Shown in pieces: positions 35,354 through 44,199 of a DNA stretch of 64,000 nucleotides. The first letter of the stretch is position 1. Each line of letters begins with the position of its first letter. The stretch comes from Pseudoalteromonas rubra. Its GTDB lineage: Bacteria > Pseudomonadota > Gammaproteobacteria > Enterobacterales > Alteromonadaceae. Made by a program: the position numbers and the translations under genes. The notes beneath the pieces are model-generated. The model had not been told where the DNA came from. It searched no databases and worked only from the letters and a program-made list of their open reading frames with translations. The stretch lies in assembly GCF_000238295.3 (NCBI RefSeq), contig NZ_AHCD03000027.1, positions 62,001 to 126,000 on the forward strand, in the 5' to 3' direction.

Positions 35354-36597
35354 GCTTAATTACAGACATTGCACATAATGCCGCACAGGCGGCGAAAACT
35401 CTGGCGCTATTATCCAGCACCCAAAAAGACGCGGTATTGCGTGGTATGGCGGGCGCGCTCAGAGCCAATATGGATGCAATCATTGATGCTAACCAACAGG
35501 ACTTGGCGGCGGCACGTGATAATCAGTTGCCAGCTGCCATGGTTGATCGCCTGACACTCACGCCAGAGCGTATTGAAGATATGGCACAGGGAATTGAAAC
35601 CATTATTGAGTTACCCGATCCGGTTGGTACAGTGCGTGATTTAGGCTCACGACCCAATGGCATTGAGATCAGGAAAATGCGGGTGCCTCTTGGCGTCGTT
35701 TGTATGATTTATGAAGCTCGTCCAAACGTGACAGCAGATGCCGGTGCTTTGTGCTTTAAATCGGGCAATGGGGTGATCCTACGTGGTGGTAAAGAGGCAC
35801 TGCAAAGCTCGCTTGCCATTGCCTCTGTGTTACATACCGTGCTGGAGGCTCATGATCTGCCTAAGGCTTTGATTAGTGTGATACCCGATCCGGACCGCAG
35901 CCTGATGATGGAGCTGATGCAGCAAAAAGACTACATTGACCTGATCATCCCACGCGGTGGTGAAGGCCTGATCCAGTTTGTGACTCAAAACAGTACTGTG
36001 CCAGTGATCCAGCATTTTAAAGGGGTATGTCATTTGTATGTCGATAAGGATGCGGATCTTGATAAGGCGCTGCAATTGCTACTTAACGGTAAAACCCAGC
36101 GCACCGGCGTGTGTAACGCACTTGAGGGGCTGATTGTCCATCAGGACATTGCTGAGCAGTTTTTACCACAAGCCGCAGAGGCTTTGCAGCAGCGCGGTGT
36201 TAAGATCAATGCTGATCAGGCGAGTGCCGGCTACTTCGACAATGCTACAGTGCTAGCGGATGATGAGTTTGGTGAAGAGTACCTGAGCCTGGAGATTGCC
36301 ATTAAACAAGTGGCTGATTTCAGGGCGGCTGTGGCACACATCGACCGCTTTGGCAGTCATCACACCGAAGTGATCTGTACGCAGGATAGGCAGACTGCGG
36401 ACTTATTTCAGCGCAGCGTTGATGCTTCGGTGGTCATGGTGAATGCTTCATCACGGTTCAGCGATGGCGGTCAGCTTGGGTTGGGCGCTGAAATCGGTAT
36501 TGCAACAACAAAATTGCATGCCTATGGTCCGATGGGACTGGAATCACTGACGACTGAAAAATACCTGGTGAATGGCGACGGCCAGATCAGAAATTGA
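35350..36597 (+). CDS. proA: Gamma-glutamyl phosphate reductase
   Basis: Second enzyme of proline synthesis, reducing glutamyl-5-phosphate to the semialdehyde with NADPH. Aldehyde-dehydrogenase fold with MRVPLGVVCMIYEARPNVTA, SGNGVILRGGKEALQSS, the catalytic cysteine in NGKTQRTGVCNALEGL and YGPMGLESLTTEKYLV at the end. The length of 415 is normal. Translation-coupled to proB by a 4-base overlap. The tRNA-Ala gene lies downstream on the other strand. Confidence 0.96.
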   Translation: MSLITDIAHNAAQAAKTLALLSSTQKDAVLRGMAGALRANMDAIIDANQQDLAAARDNQLPAAMVDRLTLTPERIEDMAQGIETIIELPDPVGTVRDLGSRPNGIEIRKMRVPLGVVCMIYEARPNVTADAGALCFKSGNGVILRGGKEALQSSLAIASVLHTVLEAHDLPKALISVIPDPDRSLMMELMQQKDYIDLIIPRGGEGLIQFVTQNSTVPVIQHFKGVCHLYVDKDADLDKALQLLLNGKTQRTGVCNALEGLIVHQDIAEQFLPQAAEALQQRGVKINADQASAGYFDNATVLADDEFGEEYLSLEIAIKQVADFRAAVAHIDRFGSHHTEVICTQDRQTADLFQRSVDASVVMVNASSRFSDGGQLGLGAEIGIATTKLHAYGPMGLESLTTEKYLVNGDGQIRN

Positions 36598-36691
36598 TTT
36601 TTATGGGTTCAAGGATGACCCAGTACACAGTTTAATTTGCTGATAACAAACAGATTAAAGATAAAGAGAGACATAAAAGAAAGGCGGAAAG

Positions 36692-36767
36692 TGGTGGAGC
36701 TAAGCAGGATCGAACTGCTGACCTCCTGCGTGCAAGGCAGGCGCTCTCCCAGCTGAGCTATAGCCCC
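36692..36767 (-). tRNA. tRNA-Ala (anticodon TGC)
   Basis: On the minus strand the sequence starts GGGGCTATAGCTCAGCTGGG and ends in GCTCCACCA with CCA encoded; 76 bases. Acceptor GGGGCTA/TAGCTCC (one G-T pair), anticodon arm CTGCC-TTGCACG-CAGGA-type with TGC at the centre, T-arm with GTTCGATC. It is a solitary gene; tRNA-Ala(TGC) is often found inside rRNA operons, so this is an extra or separate copy. Confidence 0.95.
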
Positions 36768-36895
36768 ACTTCCGGTGTCGATTTGACGGTGAGAATTTAA
36801 AACATTTCGCTACTCAGCGTCAAGTCTTGGTCATAAAAAACTTGCCAAATAACCGCGTTGCTTTGATACACTGGGCAAAAAATACAGAGAAATTT

Positions 36896-37288
36896 ATGAT
36901 ACGTGCGAGTCTACTGCTTGGCGCCGTACTACTGCTCAGTGCTTGTAGCAGTAAGCCAGAGGGGCCACTTCTGGAAGTCGAAAGTCAACAACTACATCAA
37001 CGCGTTAATGCGAAAGGGCAGGACGAGTTTGCGTTTGTCGTCACTGTTAAAGCCACCCCGCAAATGAATTTGGATACCAGTAAGCCGGTATCCCGACGTG
37101 ATTTAAAGCGCTTCGCGGATCAGCAAAGAGTCGAAGACTCGTCTGAGATGAAACTCAAACTGGAAGACGAAGCGGTTGTCAGGCTTAAAAAAGCACTCAG
37201 TGATGCCCGTTACTGTGAGTCCGGCTACAAGATAGAGCAGGTGTTTTGGCGCGACCGCAGCGTGCAGTTACGTGGTATTTGTCAATGA
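36896..37288 (+). CDS. Uncharacterised small lipoprotein
   Basis: From ATG 36896 (AGAGA 5 bases upstream) a 130-residue protein with a short lipoprotein signal peptide, lipobox VLLLSACSS (Cys at about residue 17). The mature part is hydrophilic, with a basic/acidic helix (SRRDLKRFADQQRVEDSSEM) and two cysteines (ARYCESGY and the C-terminal RGICQ) that could pair. I do not recognise the family. It overlaps the next gene by 4 bases (ATGA at 37285), so they share a message. The upstream in-frame start at 36827 would remove the signal peptide. Confidence 0.75.
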   Translation: MIRASLLLGAVLLLSACSSKPEGPLLEVESQQLHQRVNAKGQDEFAFVVTVKATPQMNLDTSKPVSRRDLKRFADQQRVEDSSEMKLKLEDEAVVRLKKALSDARYCESGYKIEQVFWRDRSVQLRGICQ

Positions 37289-37800
37289 GCACGCTGACAG
37301 TCTCTCAATTGGCGGCGTTGCTTCATAAGTTGGACATCATTTACCAGGCTTATCAGCATCCCCCTCTGGCAACCTGTCAGGATGCTGATAAATTGGCCCT
37401 TGAACGCAGCGGCACACGCCTGAAAAACCTCTTTTTACGCGACAATTATGGCCGACAACATATTTTGTTGATCACCACAGCAGATAAACAAATTGACCTT
37501 AAGGCTTTGTCTAAACAACAAGATTTATCCCGGATCGGGTTTGCTTCTGATAGTCGGCTGCAGCAATATTTAGGGATAAAACCAGGCTGTGTCTCTGCGC
37601 TGGCGGTTGCCAATGACCCAGAGCAGCAAGTCCAGCTATGGCTGGATGAGGCGCTGAGTGACGCGGTACTGTGGCAATGTCATCCTTTCGAAAATGACAA
37701 AACCTGGGTGCTGTCTTTAGCTGATTTAACGCGTTTCTGGCAGCATACTGGTCATCAACCTGTGTGGCTGACCGTGCCAGAGCGAGTCGTGACAGTGTGA
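37285..37800 (+). CDS. YbaK/ProX-type aminoacyl-tRNA deacylase
   Basis: A 171-residue protein of the YbaK/ProRS-editing (INS) superfamily, closest in layout to the free-standing ProXp-ala/PrdX group: LAALLHKLDIIYQAYQHPPL, then RLKNLFLRDNYGRQHILLIT, KQIDLKALSKQQDLSRIGFA and KPGCVSALAVANDPEQQVQL. The conserved lysine (RLKNLFLRD) is the residue used in substrate hydrolysis in the family. Members hydrolyse mischarged tRNAs, for example Ala-tRNA-Pro. It overlaps the lipoprotein gene by ATGA and is convergent with the MFS gene 6 bases on. Confidence 0.85.
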   Translation: MSTLTVSQLAALLHKLDIIYQAYQHPPLATCQDADKLALERSGTRLKNLFLRDNYGRQHILLITTADKQIDLKALSKQQDLSRIGFASDSRLQQYLGIKPGCVSALAVANDPEQQVQLWLDEALSDAVLWQCHPFENDKTWVLSLADLTRFWQHTGHQPVWLTVPERVVTV

Positions 37801-37806
37801 CCCAGG

Positions 37807-38970
37807 CTACGACGATTTGTGTATCAGGCTCGCTTTTTCCGGCTCTGTTTGGCAGTAATTCCGCCACACCAGCAGCAAACCGCCGCTACACACAAACAGC
37901 AACGTAAGCAGAAAATAAACCAGCCCCCAGCGCTGGTAAATGATGCCTGGCAGATAAGAGCCCAGCGCGCCGCCACAATAGTAAAAAGACACGTAGGCAC
38001 CATTGGTTACCGTGGCTTCGGCTTTACTGAGTTGATTAGCCAGGGGAGCTGCACTGGCATGGATCATAAACATGCAGGCGCAAAACACAGTAAACAGCAC
38101 TAGAAACAGCCAAAAGTGATGCCACAGCATGCCCAAAATGGTCAGGCAGTACAAAGCAAACAGGCCACTGAGGATCTGCCACATACTGGTCGATAACTTA
38201 CTGAGCAGTGGGGTCGACAAAGACAAACACGCGCCGATCAGATACCCCGTATAAACCCATCCAATCAGGCGAGGGTCGCTTATCTGATAGTCATTGCTGA
38301 GAATGAAAGGCAGATAGTTGAGCAGCGCTGCAAAGCAAAAAAACATACAAAATACCGCGCCATAGAGGCTCAACAGATTTGCCTGTTTCAAGGGCTTGAG
38401 ATAAGCCAGTGGATGATTTGCCTGACTACTCACCGCCTGAGCACGCGTTGGATTGATCCTCCATGCCAGCAACACAAGCATCACAGCATTGAGCAGATAA
38501 AAGCTTTGCCAGTTGAACCACACGGCAAAGTTGGCAGCCAGTGTACGACCCAGATAGCCGCCAACTATGGTGCTGCCAATGTACCAGCTCATCGTGCGTT
38601 TGAGCTGGGTGTGTTGATAGGTACGTCCCAGGTATCCTGTCATGGCGGTCAGTGCAGCCGGGAGTAGCAACCCTTCAGCAAAGCGTATTGCAAGCATCCA
38701 CTGAAAGTGCCCGCTGAGCGCAAACCCAACGCAACACAGTGCCAGCAGCAACATCACGACTTTGATGATCTTCAGTGGATTACGTTTCGTAAATAATAAC
38801 CCGTAGCATATGGGCGCAATCGCCAGCGGCAGCATAGTCACTGACATAAGCATGCCAGATTTTGCTGGTGTTATCTGATACTGGTGTGCAAACACCGACA
38901 ATAACGGCTGGGGTGCGTACAAAACGCAAAAAATGGCGACGGAGCACAACAACAAGTGCGGCAGAGACAT
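37807..38970 (-). CDS. Major facilitator superfamily transporter
   Basis: A 387-residue membrane protein with about 12 hydrophobic helices and the central cytoplasmic loop at about residues 180-195 (RINPTRAQAVSSQANHP). Features fit the YnfM/CynX-like branch: LPLAIAPICYGLLFTKRNPL between helices 2 and 3 stands at the place of the MFS A motif, and MSWYIGSTIVGGYLGRTLAA spans helices 5-6. Exports or imports a small molecule that cannot be named from sequence. Convergent with the YbaK-type gene, no operon partner. Confidence 0.82.
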   Translation of the reverse strand: MSLPHLLLCSVAIFCVLYAPQPLLSVFAHQYQITPAKSGMLMSVTMLPLAIAPICYGLLFTKRNPLKIIKVVMLLLALCCVGFALSGHFQWMLAIRFAEGLLLPAALTAMTGYLGRTYQHTQLKRTMSWYIGSTIVGGYLGRTLAANFAVWFNWQSFYLLNAVMLVLLAWRINPTRAQAVSSQANHPLAYLKPLKQANLLSLYGAVFCMFFCFAALLNYLPFILSNDYQISDPRLIGWVYTGYLIGACLSLSTPLLSKLSTSMWQILSGLFALYCLTILGMLWHHFWLFLVLFTVFCACMFMIHASAAPLANQLSKAEATVTNGAYVSFYYCGGALGSYLPGIIYQRWGLVYFLLTLLFVCSGGLLLVWRNYCQTEPEKASLIHKSS

Positions 38971-39187
38971 AACGCATCCACAATGACCAAATAGCGCTCA
39001 AATTATGCCTGTCAGACAATGGAATTGCGAAGCCAATTAGAGAAAACTTGCGGTAAATCATATTTTTTAGTTCAGACTCTGCTAGATTTTTGGCTAATAA
39101 AATTTTTCTTCCGTATCGGCCAGCAGCAGTGGTCAAATTCGTCTACTGCGTTAAAATAGCGTCAGTCTAGATTTATGGAGTGGCATT

Positions 39188-39730
39188 ATGGGATCTCTAC
39201 AAGATCAACTTTTGAAAGCGGGCCTGACCACCGAGCACAAAGCGAAAATTGCGAAGAGTGAAAAGCGCAAATCTCAGAAGAAAAAGAAAAAGAAAGGTGC
39301 AACCAGCGACGTCAGCGATCTGCAAAAACACATTGAGCAAACCAAACAGGCACAACAGCAAAAAGCCGAAGAGCAGAATAAGGCTAAGCAGGCTGAGCTA
39401 AAAGAGCGTGAACAGGTAGCCCGGGTTAAGCAAATTCTGGAACACCATAACCAGGAAGAAATTCGTGGCAACGTGACCTTTAACTTTACTTATGAAAGCA
39501 AAGTTAAAGAGCTGGACGTGAATGCCCAGACGCAGCAAGCTTTGGCGAAAGGCCGACTGGCGATATGCGTACTTGAAGGCCAGTTCTACGTGTTACAGGA
39601 TGAACCGGCTCGTAAGATTGCCGAAGTCGATGAAAAGTACATTGTCTTCCACGTGGAAGATGGCCAGAGTGATAAGGACGAAGACGATCCTTATGCAGAC
39701 TTCGAAGTGCCTGATGATCTGATTTGGTAG
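39188..39730 (+). CDS. yaiL: DUF2058 (YaiL) nucleic-acid-associated protein
   Basis: A 180-residue cytosolic protein. The N terminus MGSLQDQLLKAGLTTEHKAK and the following lysine run (about residues 30-37) are hallmarks of YaiL/DUF2058, then a charged Gln/Lys/Glu coiled coil (about 45-85), a folded core (RGNVTFNFTYESKVKELDVN) and an acidic tail ending VPDDLIW. The biochemical role is unsettled; the basic N terminus suggests RNA or DNA contact. A clear GGAG lies 9 bases upstream of the ATG. Confidence 0.88.
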   Translation: MGSLQDQLLKAGLTTEHKAKIAKSEKRKSQKKKKKKGATSDVSDLQKHIEQTKQAQQQKAEEQNKAKQAELKEREQVARVKQILEHHNQEEIRGNVTFNFTYESKVKELDVNAQTQQALAKGRLAICVLEGQFYVLQDEPARKIAEVDEKYIVFHVEDGQSDKDEDDPYADFEVPDDLIW

Positions 39731-39831
39731 GTACCCTGGCTGCACCCATATGCTCACCGTCATCGGCGTATGGATAACAGTGCGGCATAGACTACACTTG
39801 AATTGATCCGTTATATTAGAAGAGAAAAGAT

Positions 39832-40152
39832 ATGAGCAAGATGAAACAATTAATGTTAGCCAGTGGCCTGGCCGTTGCTGCGCTTTCTGCCGGTACAGCC
39901 AGTGCTGCCGATGGTAAGGCTTTGTACACGGCGAAGATGTGTCAGACCTGTCATGGCGCAGAAGGTAAAGCACCTATCATGCCTTTGTATCCTAAACTGG
40001 CCGGGCAGAATAAAGAATATTTGCTGGCTCAGATGAAAGACATTAAATCTGGCGCGCGTAGCAATGGCATGTCAGCAGCCATGAAAGCCATGACTGCGAA
40101 CGTGTCTGATGCAGAGCTGGAAGCCATTGCCGATTACCTGTCTAAACTATAG
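39832..40152 (+). CDS. Class I cytochrome c (c553/c5-like)
   Basis: A 106-residue periplasmic monohaem cytochrome. The signal peptide (about 1-26, LASGLAVAALSAGTASAADG) is followed by the haem-binding CxxCH in KMCQTCHGAEGKAP (the CQTCH at about residues 37-41) and the methionine ligand region GARSNGMSAAMKAM. It carries electrons between a quinol-oxidising complex and terminal oxidases or peroxidases; the partner is not evident here. Followed by a strong terminator. Confidence 0.92.
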   Translation: MSKMKQLMLASGLAVAALSAGTASAADGKALYTAKMCQTCHGAEGKAPIMPLYPKLAGQNKEYLLAQMKDIKSGARSNGMSAAMKAMTANVSDAELEAIADYLSKL

Positions 40153-40171
40153 TAGGCTGGCAACATTAAAA

Positions 40172-40198
40172 AAAACCACCGCTTGCCGGTGGTTTTTT
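40172..40198 (+). terminator. Terminator after the cytochrome gene
   Basis: AAAACCACCG (40172-40181) pairs with CGGTGGTTTT (40187-40196) over CTTGC, with T to 40198. Confidence 0.85.
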
Positions 40199-40313
40199 GA
40201 TCCACATCGACGATTATGCTTTCTCCCGGATTGAATCATTGCATCCCGGAGGTGAGTGTTTTAGACTTCTATACATCCAAATTACATTGGGCTTTATAAC
40301 AAAAGGAACAGCC

Positions 40314-41081
40314 ATGTTTGAATTGCCGAAACTCAATCTTAAAGACAAAGTCAGTGAGCAAGAGTGGCGACTGCGTGTTGATCTGGCGGCGTGCTATCGT
40401 CTTGTGGAGCATTTTCGCTGGGGCGACTTGATCTATACACACATGTCTGCCCGTTTACCAGGCACAGATCACTATCTGGTTAATGCATTTGGGCTGAGTT
40501 TTGATGAGGTTACCGCTTCTAATCTGGTGAAAGTGGACCTGCAAGGCACCATTCTGGACGACACGCCTTTTGAAATAAACCCGGCCGGCTTTACCATTCA
40601 CAGTGCCATTCATGAAGTACGAGAAGATGCCCATTGTGTGATCCATCTGCACACCAAAGAAACCATTGCCGTTGCGAGTCTGGAAGGGGGCCTGTTGCCA
40701 CTCAGTCAGCACAGCATGTTTTCGCTGCCTTCGTTGTCTTATCACGAATATGAAGGCCTGGCCGTGAATGAGGCTGAAAAAGCGCGGTTGCAGAATGACC
40801 TGGGCACCACCAACCACATGCTCTTGGTTAACCATGGGGGGTTAACGGTGGGACCGACGGTCGGTGATGCCTTCATGCGTTTTTATGATCTGCAACGTGC
40901 CTGTGAGATCCAGGTCGCGATCCAGGCAACGGGTCGTCCGGCGATTGAAGTACCGCAGCCCATTCAGGACAATATTTATAATCAGGCAAAAGTGGTGCAC
41001 AGTGGTAGCACCGGTGGCCAATTAGCCTGGCCCGCCATGTTGAGAAAGGCATACCGCCTGGATCCTGGCTTTGCCGAATAG
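40314..41081 (+). CDS. Class II aldolase/adducin-family protein
   Basis: A 255-residue cytosolic protein from ATG 40314 (AAGGAA 9 bases upstream). The fold is recognisable from LAACYRLVEHFRWGDLIYTH, IHSAIHEVREDAHCVIHLHT with the HxH metal ligands, and MLLVNHGGLTVGPTVGDAF with the third histidine. Family members cleave or epimerise phosphorylated or free sugars; several non-phosphorylating ones act on keto-acids. It sits 8 bases upstream of an enolase-superfamily gene, so the pair likely acts on one sugar-acid route. The in-frame start at 40197 overlaps the preceding terminator and is rejected. Confidence 0.88.
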   Translation: MFELPKLNLKDKVSEQEWRLRVDLAACYRLVEHFRWGDLIYTHMSARLPGTDHYLVNAFGLSFDEVTASNLVKVDLQGTILDDTPFEINPAGFTIHSAIHEVREDAHCVIHLHTKETIAVASLEGGLLPLSQHSMFSLPSLSYHEYEGLAVNEAEKARLQNDLGTTNHMLLVNHGGLTVGPTVGDAFMRFYDLQRACEIQVAIQATGRPAIEVPQPIQDNIYNQAKVVHSGSTGGQLAWPAMLRKAYRLDPGFAE

Positions 41082-41089
41082 GAGTCAAA

Positions 41090-42265
41090 ATGAAAGTTAA
41101 TCGCGTCGAAGTGTTTGATATTCACTGTCCGGACAGACCTGCCTGGACCCCGGTTTTTGTTCGCATCCATACGGATGAAGGAATTTCTGGTGTGGGTGAA
41201 GCGGGCCTGGCCTACGACCTGGGACACAGTGCCGCTGCAGCCATGATCAAAGAAATGGCAGAAGCATTTTTAATTGGTCATGACCCATTCCAGACCGAAA
41301 TGTTGTGGGCTCGCATGTTGCGTGAGAGCTTCTGGGGCTTAGGTGGTGGACCTGTGGTGTATGCAGCCATGAGTGCCATTGATACTGCCTTGTGGGACAT
41401 TAAAGGCAAAGCATTGAACCTGCCGGTATATCAGCTGCTGGGCGGTAAAGTGAATGATGAGCTGCGTACTTACGCGTCGCAATTGCAGTTTGACTGGGAC
41501 AGTGAATTTAAAGCATTGGTACAGCCTCACGAATATGCTGAGGCAGCACACAAAGCGCTGGCTGAGGGTTATGATGCAGTCAAAGTCGACCCTATTATGT
41601 ACGACAAAGACGGCAATACATATTACGACCGTACTAAATTGATCTCGCGCGGCGAAATGAAGCTGTATCGGGCACGTATGCAGGCGATCCGCGAGGCCGT
41701 GGGCGATGAAGTGGATATCATTTTCGAATGCCACAGTCTGCCTGGTGCCACGTCCGCAATTCAAATTGCAGAAATTGCAGAAGAATTTGACTGTATGTAT
41801 TACGAAGAACCAGTCAATTACCTGAACCACTCTCTGCATGCCAAGGTTGCCAACAAAACTGCAGTACCGATTGCCGGTGGTGAGCGTTTGTATAATCGCT
41901 GGGATGTTCGTCCTTACTTTGAAGATCAGAGTATTGATGTATTGCAGCCGGATATTGGTTTATGTGGTGGTTTTACTGAGACCAAAAAGGTTTGTGATTA
42001 CGCCGATATTTTTGATATTCGCATTCAGGCGCACGTTTGTGGCGGACCCGTCGCAACGGCTGCCTCATTACATCTGGAAACGGCCATTCCTAACTTCCTG
42101 ATCCATGAACATCATACTTATGCGATTAAAAAGTGGAATCGTGAGTTGTGTCTTCAGGACCCTCAGCCAGAAAAAGGCGTGTTTAAGGTGTCTGAAGCGC
42201 CGGGGATCGGCATTGAACTGAATGATGAAGTGGTGATGCGCTCAGCCCGCGTTGAAATTAAGTAA
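41090..42265 (+). CDS. Enolase-superfamily (mandelate racemase/galactonate dehydratase-like) enzyme
   Basis: A 391-residue protein with the N-terminal capping domain (about 1-125) and a TIM-like barrel. It lines up with D-galactonate dehydratase and ManD-type enzymes: metal-ligand strands IIFECHSLPGA, YYEEPVNY and PIAGGERLYNRWDVRP, and the seventh-strand histidine in QAHVCGGPVATAASLHLETA. The first ligand is Glu (ECH) where galactonate dehydratase has Asp (DFH), and the second strand reads KVD, not the KxK of mandelate racemase. A sugar-acid dehydratase is therefore likely but the substrate is open. It is 8 bases after the aldolase gene and ends at a terminator. Confidence 0.85.
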   Translation: MKVNRVEVFDIHCPDRPAWTPVFVRIHTDEGISGVGEAGLAYDLGHSAAAAMIKEMAEAFLIGHDPFQTEMLWARMLRESFWGLGGGPVVYAAMSAIDTALWDIKGKALNLPVYQLLGGKVNDELRTYASQLQFDWDSEFKALVQPHEYAEAAHKALAEGYDAVKVDPIMYDKDGNTYYDRTKLISRGEMKLYRARMQAIREAVGDEVDIIFECHSLPGATSAIQIAEIAEEFDCMYYEEPVNYLNHSLHAKVANKTAVPIAGGERLYNRWDVRPYFEDQSIDVLQPDIGLCGGFTETKKVCDYADIFDIRIQAHVCGGPVATAASLHLETAIPNFLIHEHHTYAIKKWNRELCLQDPQPEKGVFKVSEAPGIGIELNDEVVMRSARVEIK

Positions 42266-42287
42266 TTCAGGTTTAATTTCAGACATA

Positions 42288-42317
42288 AAAAAACCCAAAC
42301 ACATGTTTGGGTTTTTT
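42288..42317. terminator. Bidirectional terminator between the enolase-superfamily gene and suhB
   Basis: AAAAAACCCAAAC (42288-42300) pairs with GTTTGGGTTTTTT (42305-42317) over ACAT. A-run and T-run on either side let it serve both convergent genes. Confidence 0.85.
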
Positions 42318-42333
42318 AATTTTTTCGTCCAGC

Positions 42334-43137
42334 TTACTTAAGTAGTGACTCAGTCAGGACTGGACGAATTTCTTTTACAATCGCCTGGCACAGTTTAGGG
42401 GCACCACACACAATGTTTCCACTGTTGTTATAGTTGGCACCGCCAGCGAAGTCCATCAGCATGCCGCCGGCTTCTTTAACCAGTAGTTCACCCGCAGCTG
42501 TGTCCCAAGGCTTAAGACCGATCTCGTAGAAACCATCGATACGACCCGCAGCAACATAGGCCATGTCCAACGCCGCAGAGCCAGCGCGACGGATATCGGT
42601 GGTTTGAATAAACAGCGCTTTAAAGGTTTCAGTGTAAGCGTCCAGGTGATGCTTTTGTTTGAACGGAAAGCCTGTTGCCAGCACAGAACCTGCTAGTTCA
42701 GTACTCTTAGTAACGCGAATACGTTTGCTGTTCAATTGTGCACCCTGACCGCGAGATGCTGTAAACAGCTCATCACGGATTGGATCGTATACAACAGCTT
42801 GTTCAACGCGGCCTTTTACTTTCAGCGCGATAGAAATAGCAAAGTGTGGAATGCCCTTGATGAAGTTAGTGGTGCCATCAAGCGGGTCAATAACCCAAAG
42901 GTAATCGGCTTGCTTGCCATCTGTGTGGCCAAGCTCTTCACCGACAATTGCATGCTCCGGGTAGGCTTTCAAAATTGTGTCGCGGATAACCAGTTCCGCT
43001 TCTTTATCTACGTTTGTTACGAAGTCGTTTGAACCTTTTTGTGAAGTCTCAACCTGAGACATGTTTTCACAAGCACGTAGAATCACCTTACCCGCGTTAC
43101 GCGCAGCGCGTACCGCAATGTTTAACATTGGATGCAT
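42334..43137 (-). CDS. suhB: Inositol-1-monophosphatase / NusA-associated SuhB
   Basis: Mg2+-dependent phosphatase, also a partner in rRNA antitermination in E. coli. From ATG 43137 it is 267 residues, the E. coli length, starting MHPMLNIAVRAARNAGKVIL. The catalytic motifs are VGEELGHTDG, WVIDPLDGTTNFIKGIPHFA and GLKPWDTAAGELLVKEAGGM. The track upstream in frame to 43206 adds no family sequence. Divergent from trmJ with its own promoter, as in enterobacteria, where suhB and trmJ are also neighbours of iscR. Confidence 0.96.
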   Translation of the reverse strand: MHPMLNIAVRAARNAGKVILRACENMSQVETSQKGSNDFVTNVDKEAELVIRDTILKAYPEHAIVGEELGHTDGKQADYLWVIDPLDGTTNFIKGIPHFAISIALKVKGRVEQAVVYDPIRDELFTASRGQGAQLNSKRIRVTKSTELAGSVLATGFPFKQKHHLDAYTETFKALFIQTTDIRRAGSAALDMAYVAAGRIDGFYEIGLKPWDTAAGELLVKEAGGMLMDFAGGANYNNSGNIVCGAPKLCQAIVKEIRPVLTESLLK

Positions 43138-43184
43138 AGCATTACCTTTGAATTGTAAAAGAACTAAAAATTTCGAGCCGGCGT

Positions 43185-43212
43185 ATTCTAGCGATTTTTG
43201 CTGCAAAGTAAA
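43185..43212 (-). promoter_or_regulatory. Sigma70 promoter of suhB
   Basis: On the minus strand TTTACT (43212-43207), 16-base spacer, TAGAAT (43190-43185), about 48 bases before the suhB ATG. Confidence 0.6.
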
Positions 43213-43419
43213 TAACCCTTAGTCAAAAAAAGTGTGCTTTTTTTAACCAGATTGAGAAAGTGATTTAAATTCAGCCAGTTTAGGTGAGGTAGACAGTGTG
43301 CCGGGGTTTTCACTTAGGCTGGCTCTTTGCTATTCAGGTGCGTCTGGTCCGGATTTTACTATCTGGCGAATTCGCGTTTGTGCTAAACTCCGCCATTATT
43401 TTTTCCTGAGGCATAAGAC

Positions 43420-44142
43420 ATGGCATTAGAAGACATTCGCATTGTATTGGTAAATACCTCCCATTCAGGCAATATCGGCTCGGTTGCACGCGCGATGAAA
43501 ACCATGGGGTTATCGAAACTCTATTTGGTGGATCCAGCGTGTGAGGTAGACAGCCATGCCAGCGCTCTGGCGGCCGGTGCAACTGACGTGCTGGGCAATG
43601 CGGTTCAGGTTGAGAAGCTCGAAGACGCCATTGCTGATTGTGCCTTAACCATAGGTACCAGTGCGCGTTCTCGTACTTTATCCTGGCCTATGGTTGGCCC
43701 GCGTGAGTGTGCTCAAAAGCTGGTAGATGGTGCTGAGCAAACCCCGGTTGCATTGGTGTTTGGCCGTGAAAACAGCGGTCTTACCAACGAAGAGCTGCAA
43801 TTGTGTAATTACCACGTGTGTATTCCTGCAAACCCGGAGTACAGCTCGCTGAATCTGGCTATGGCGGTGCAAACGCTGGCCTATGAAACCCGTATGACCT
43901 ATCTGGATCGTCAGGAGCAGCCAGTTGAGCTGGACGACGCGCAATATCCCACTTCGCAGCAAATGGAACTGTTCTATGAGCATCTTGAGTCCACTCTGAA
44001 CGACACCGGTTTTATCATAAAGCAGCACCCGGGCATGGTCATGACCAAGCTAAAACGCCTGTTTAACCGTGCTCGTCCGGAAGATCAGGAGCTCAACATC
44101 CTGCGCGGTATTTTAAGCTCAATTAATAAATCAATAAAATGA
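43420..44142 (+). CDS. trmJ: tRNA (Cm32/Um32) 2'-O-methyltransferase TrmJ
   Basis: SPOUT-class methyltransferase acting on position 32 of several tRNAs. The trefoil-knot SAM site is formed by IVLVNTSHSGNIGSVARAMK, ALVFGRENSGLTNEEL and YSSLNLAMAVQTLAYETRM. The C-terminal extension (about 165-240) is the RNA-binding helical part. The length of 240 is normal. TCCTGAGGC precedes the ATG. It lies between suhB and iscR as in E. coli. Confidence 0.95.
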   Translation: MALEDIRIVLVNTSHSGNIGSVARAMKTMGLSKLYLVDPACEVDSHASALAAGATDVLGNAVQVEKLEDAIADCALTIGTSARSRTLSWPMVGPRECAQKLVDGAEQTPVALVFGRENSGLTNEELQLCNYHVCIPANPEYSSLNLAMAVQTLAYETRMTYLDRQEQPVELDDAQYPTSQQMELFYEHLESTLNDTGFIIKQHPGMVMTKLKRLFNRARPEDQELNILRGILSSINKSIK

Positions 44143-44199
44143 TGGGGTTAGCGTTTTGGTATGAGATATACCAAAGCGCTGAAATAATCTCATACGTAA

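Noticed and set aside
39274..39471. Cys/Phe-rich 65-residue frame opposite yaiL
   Set aside because: It is the antisense image of the lysine-rich YaiL N terminus.
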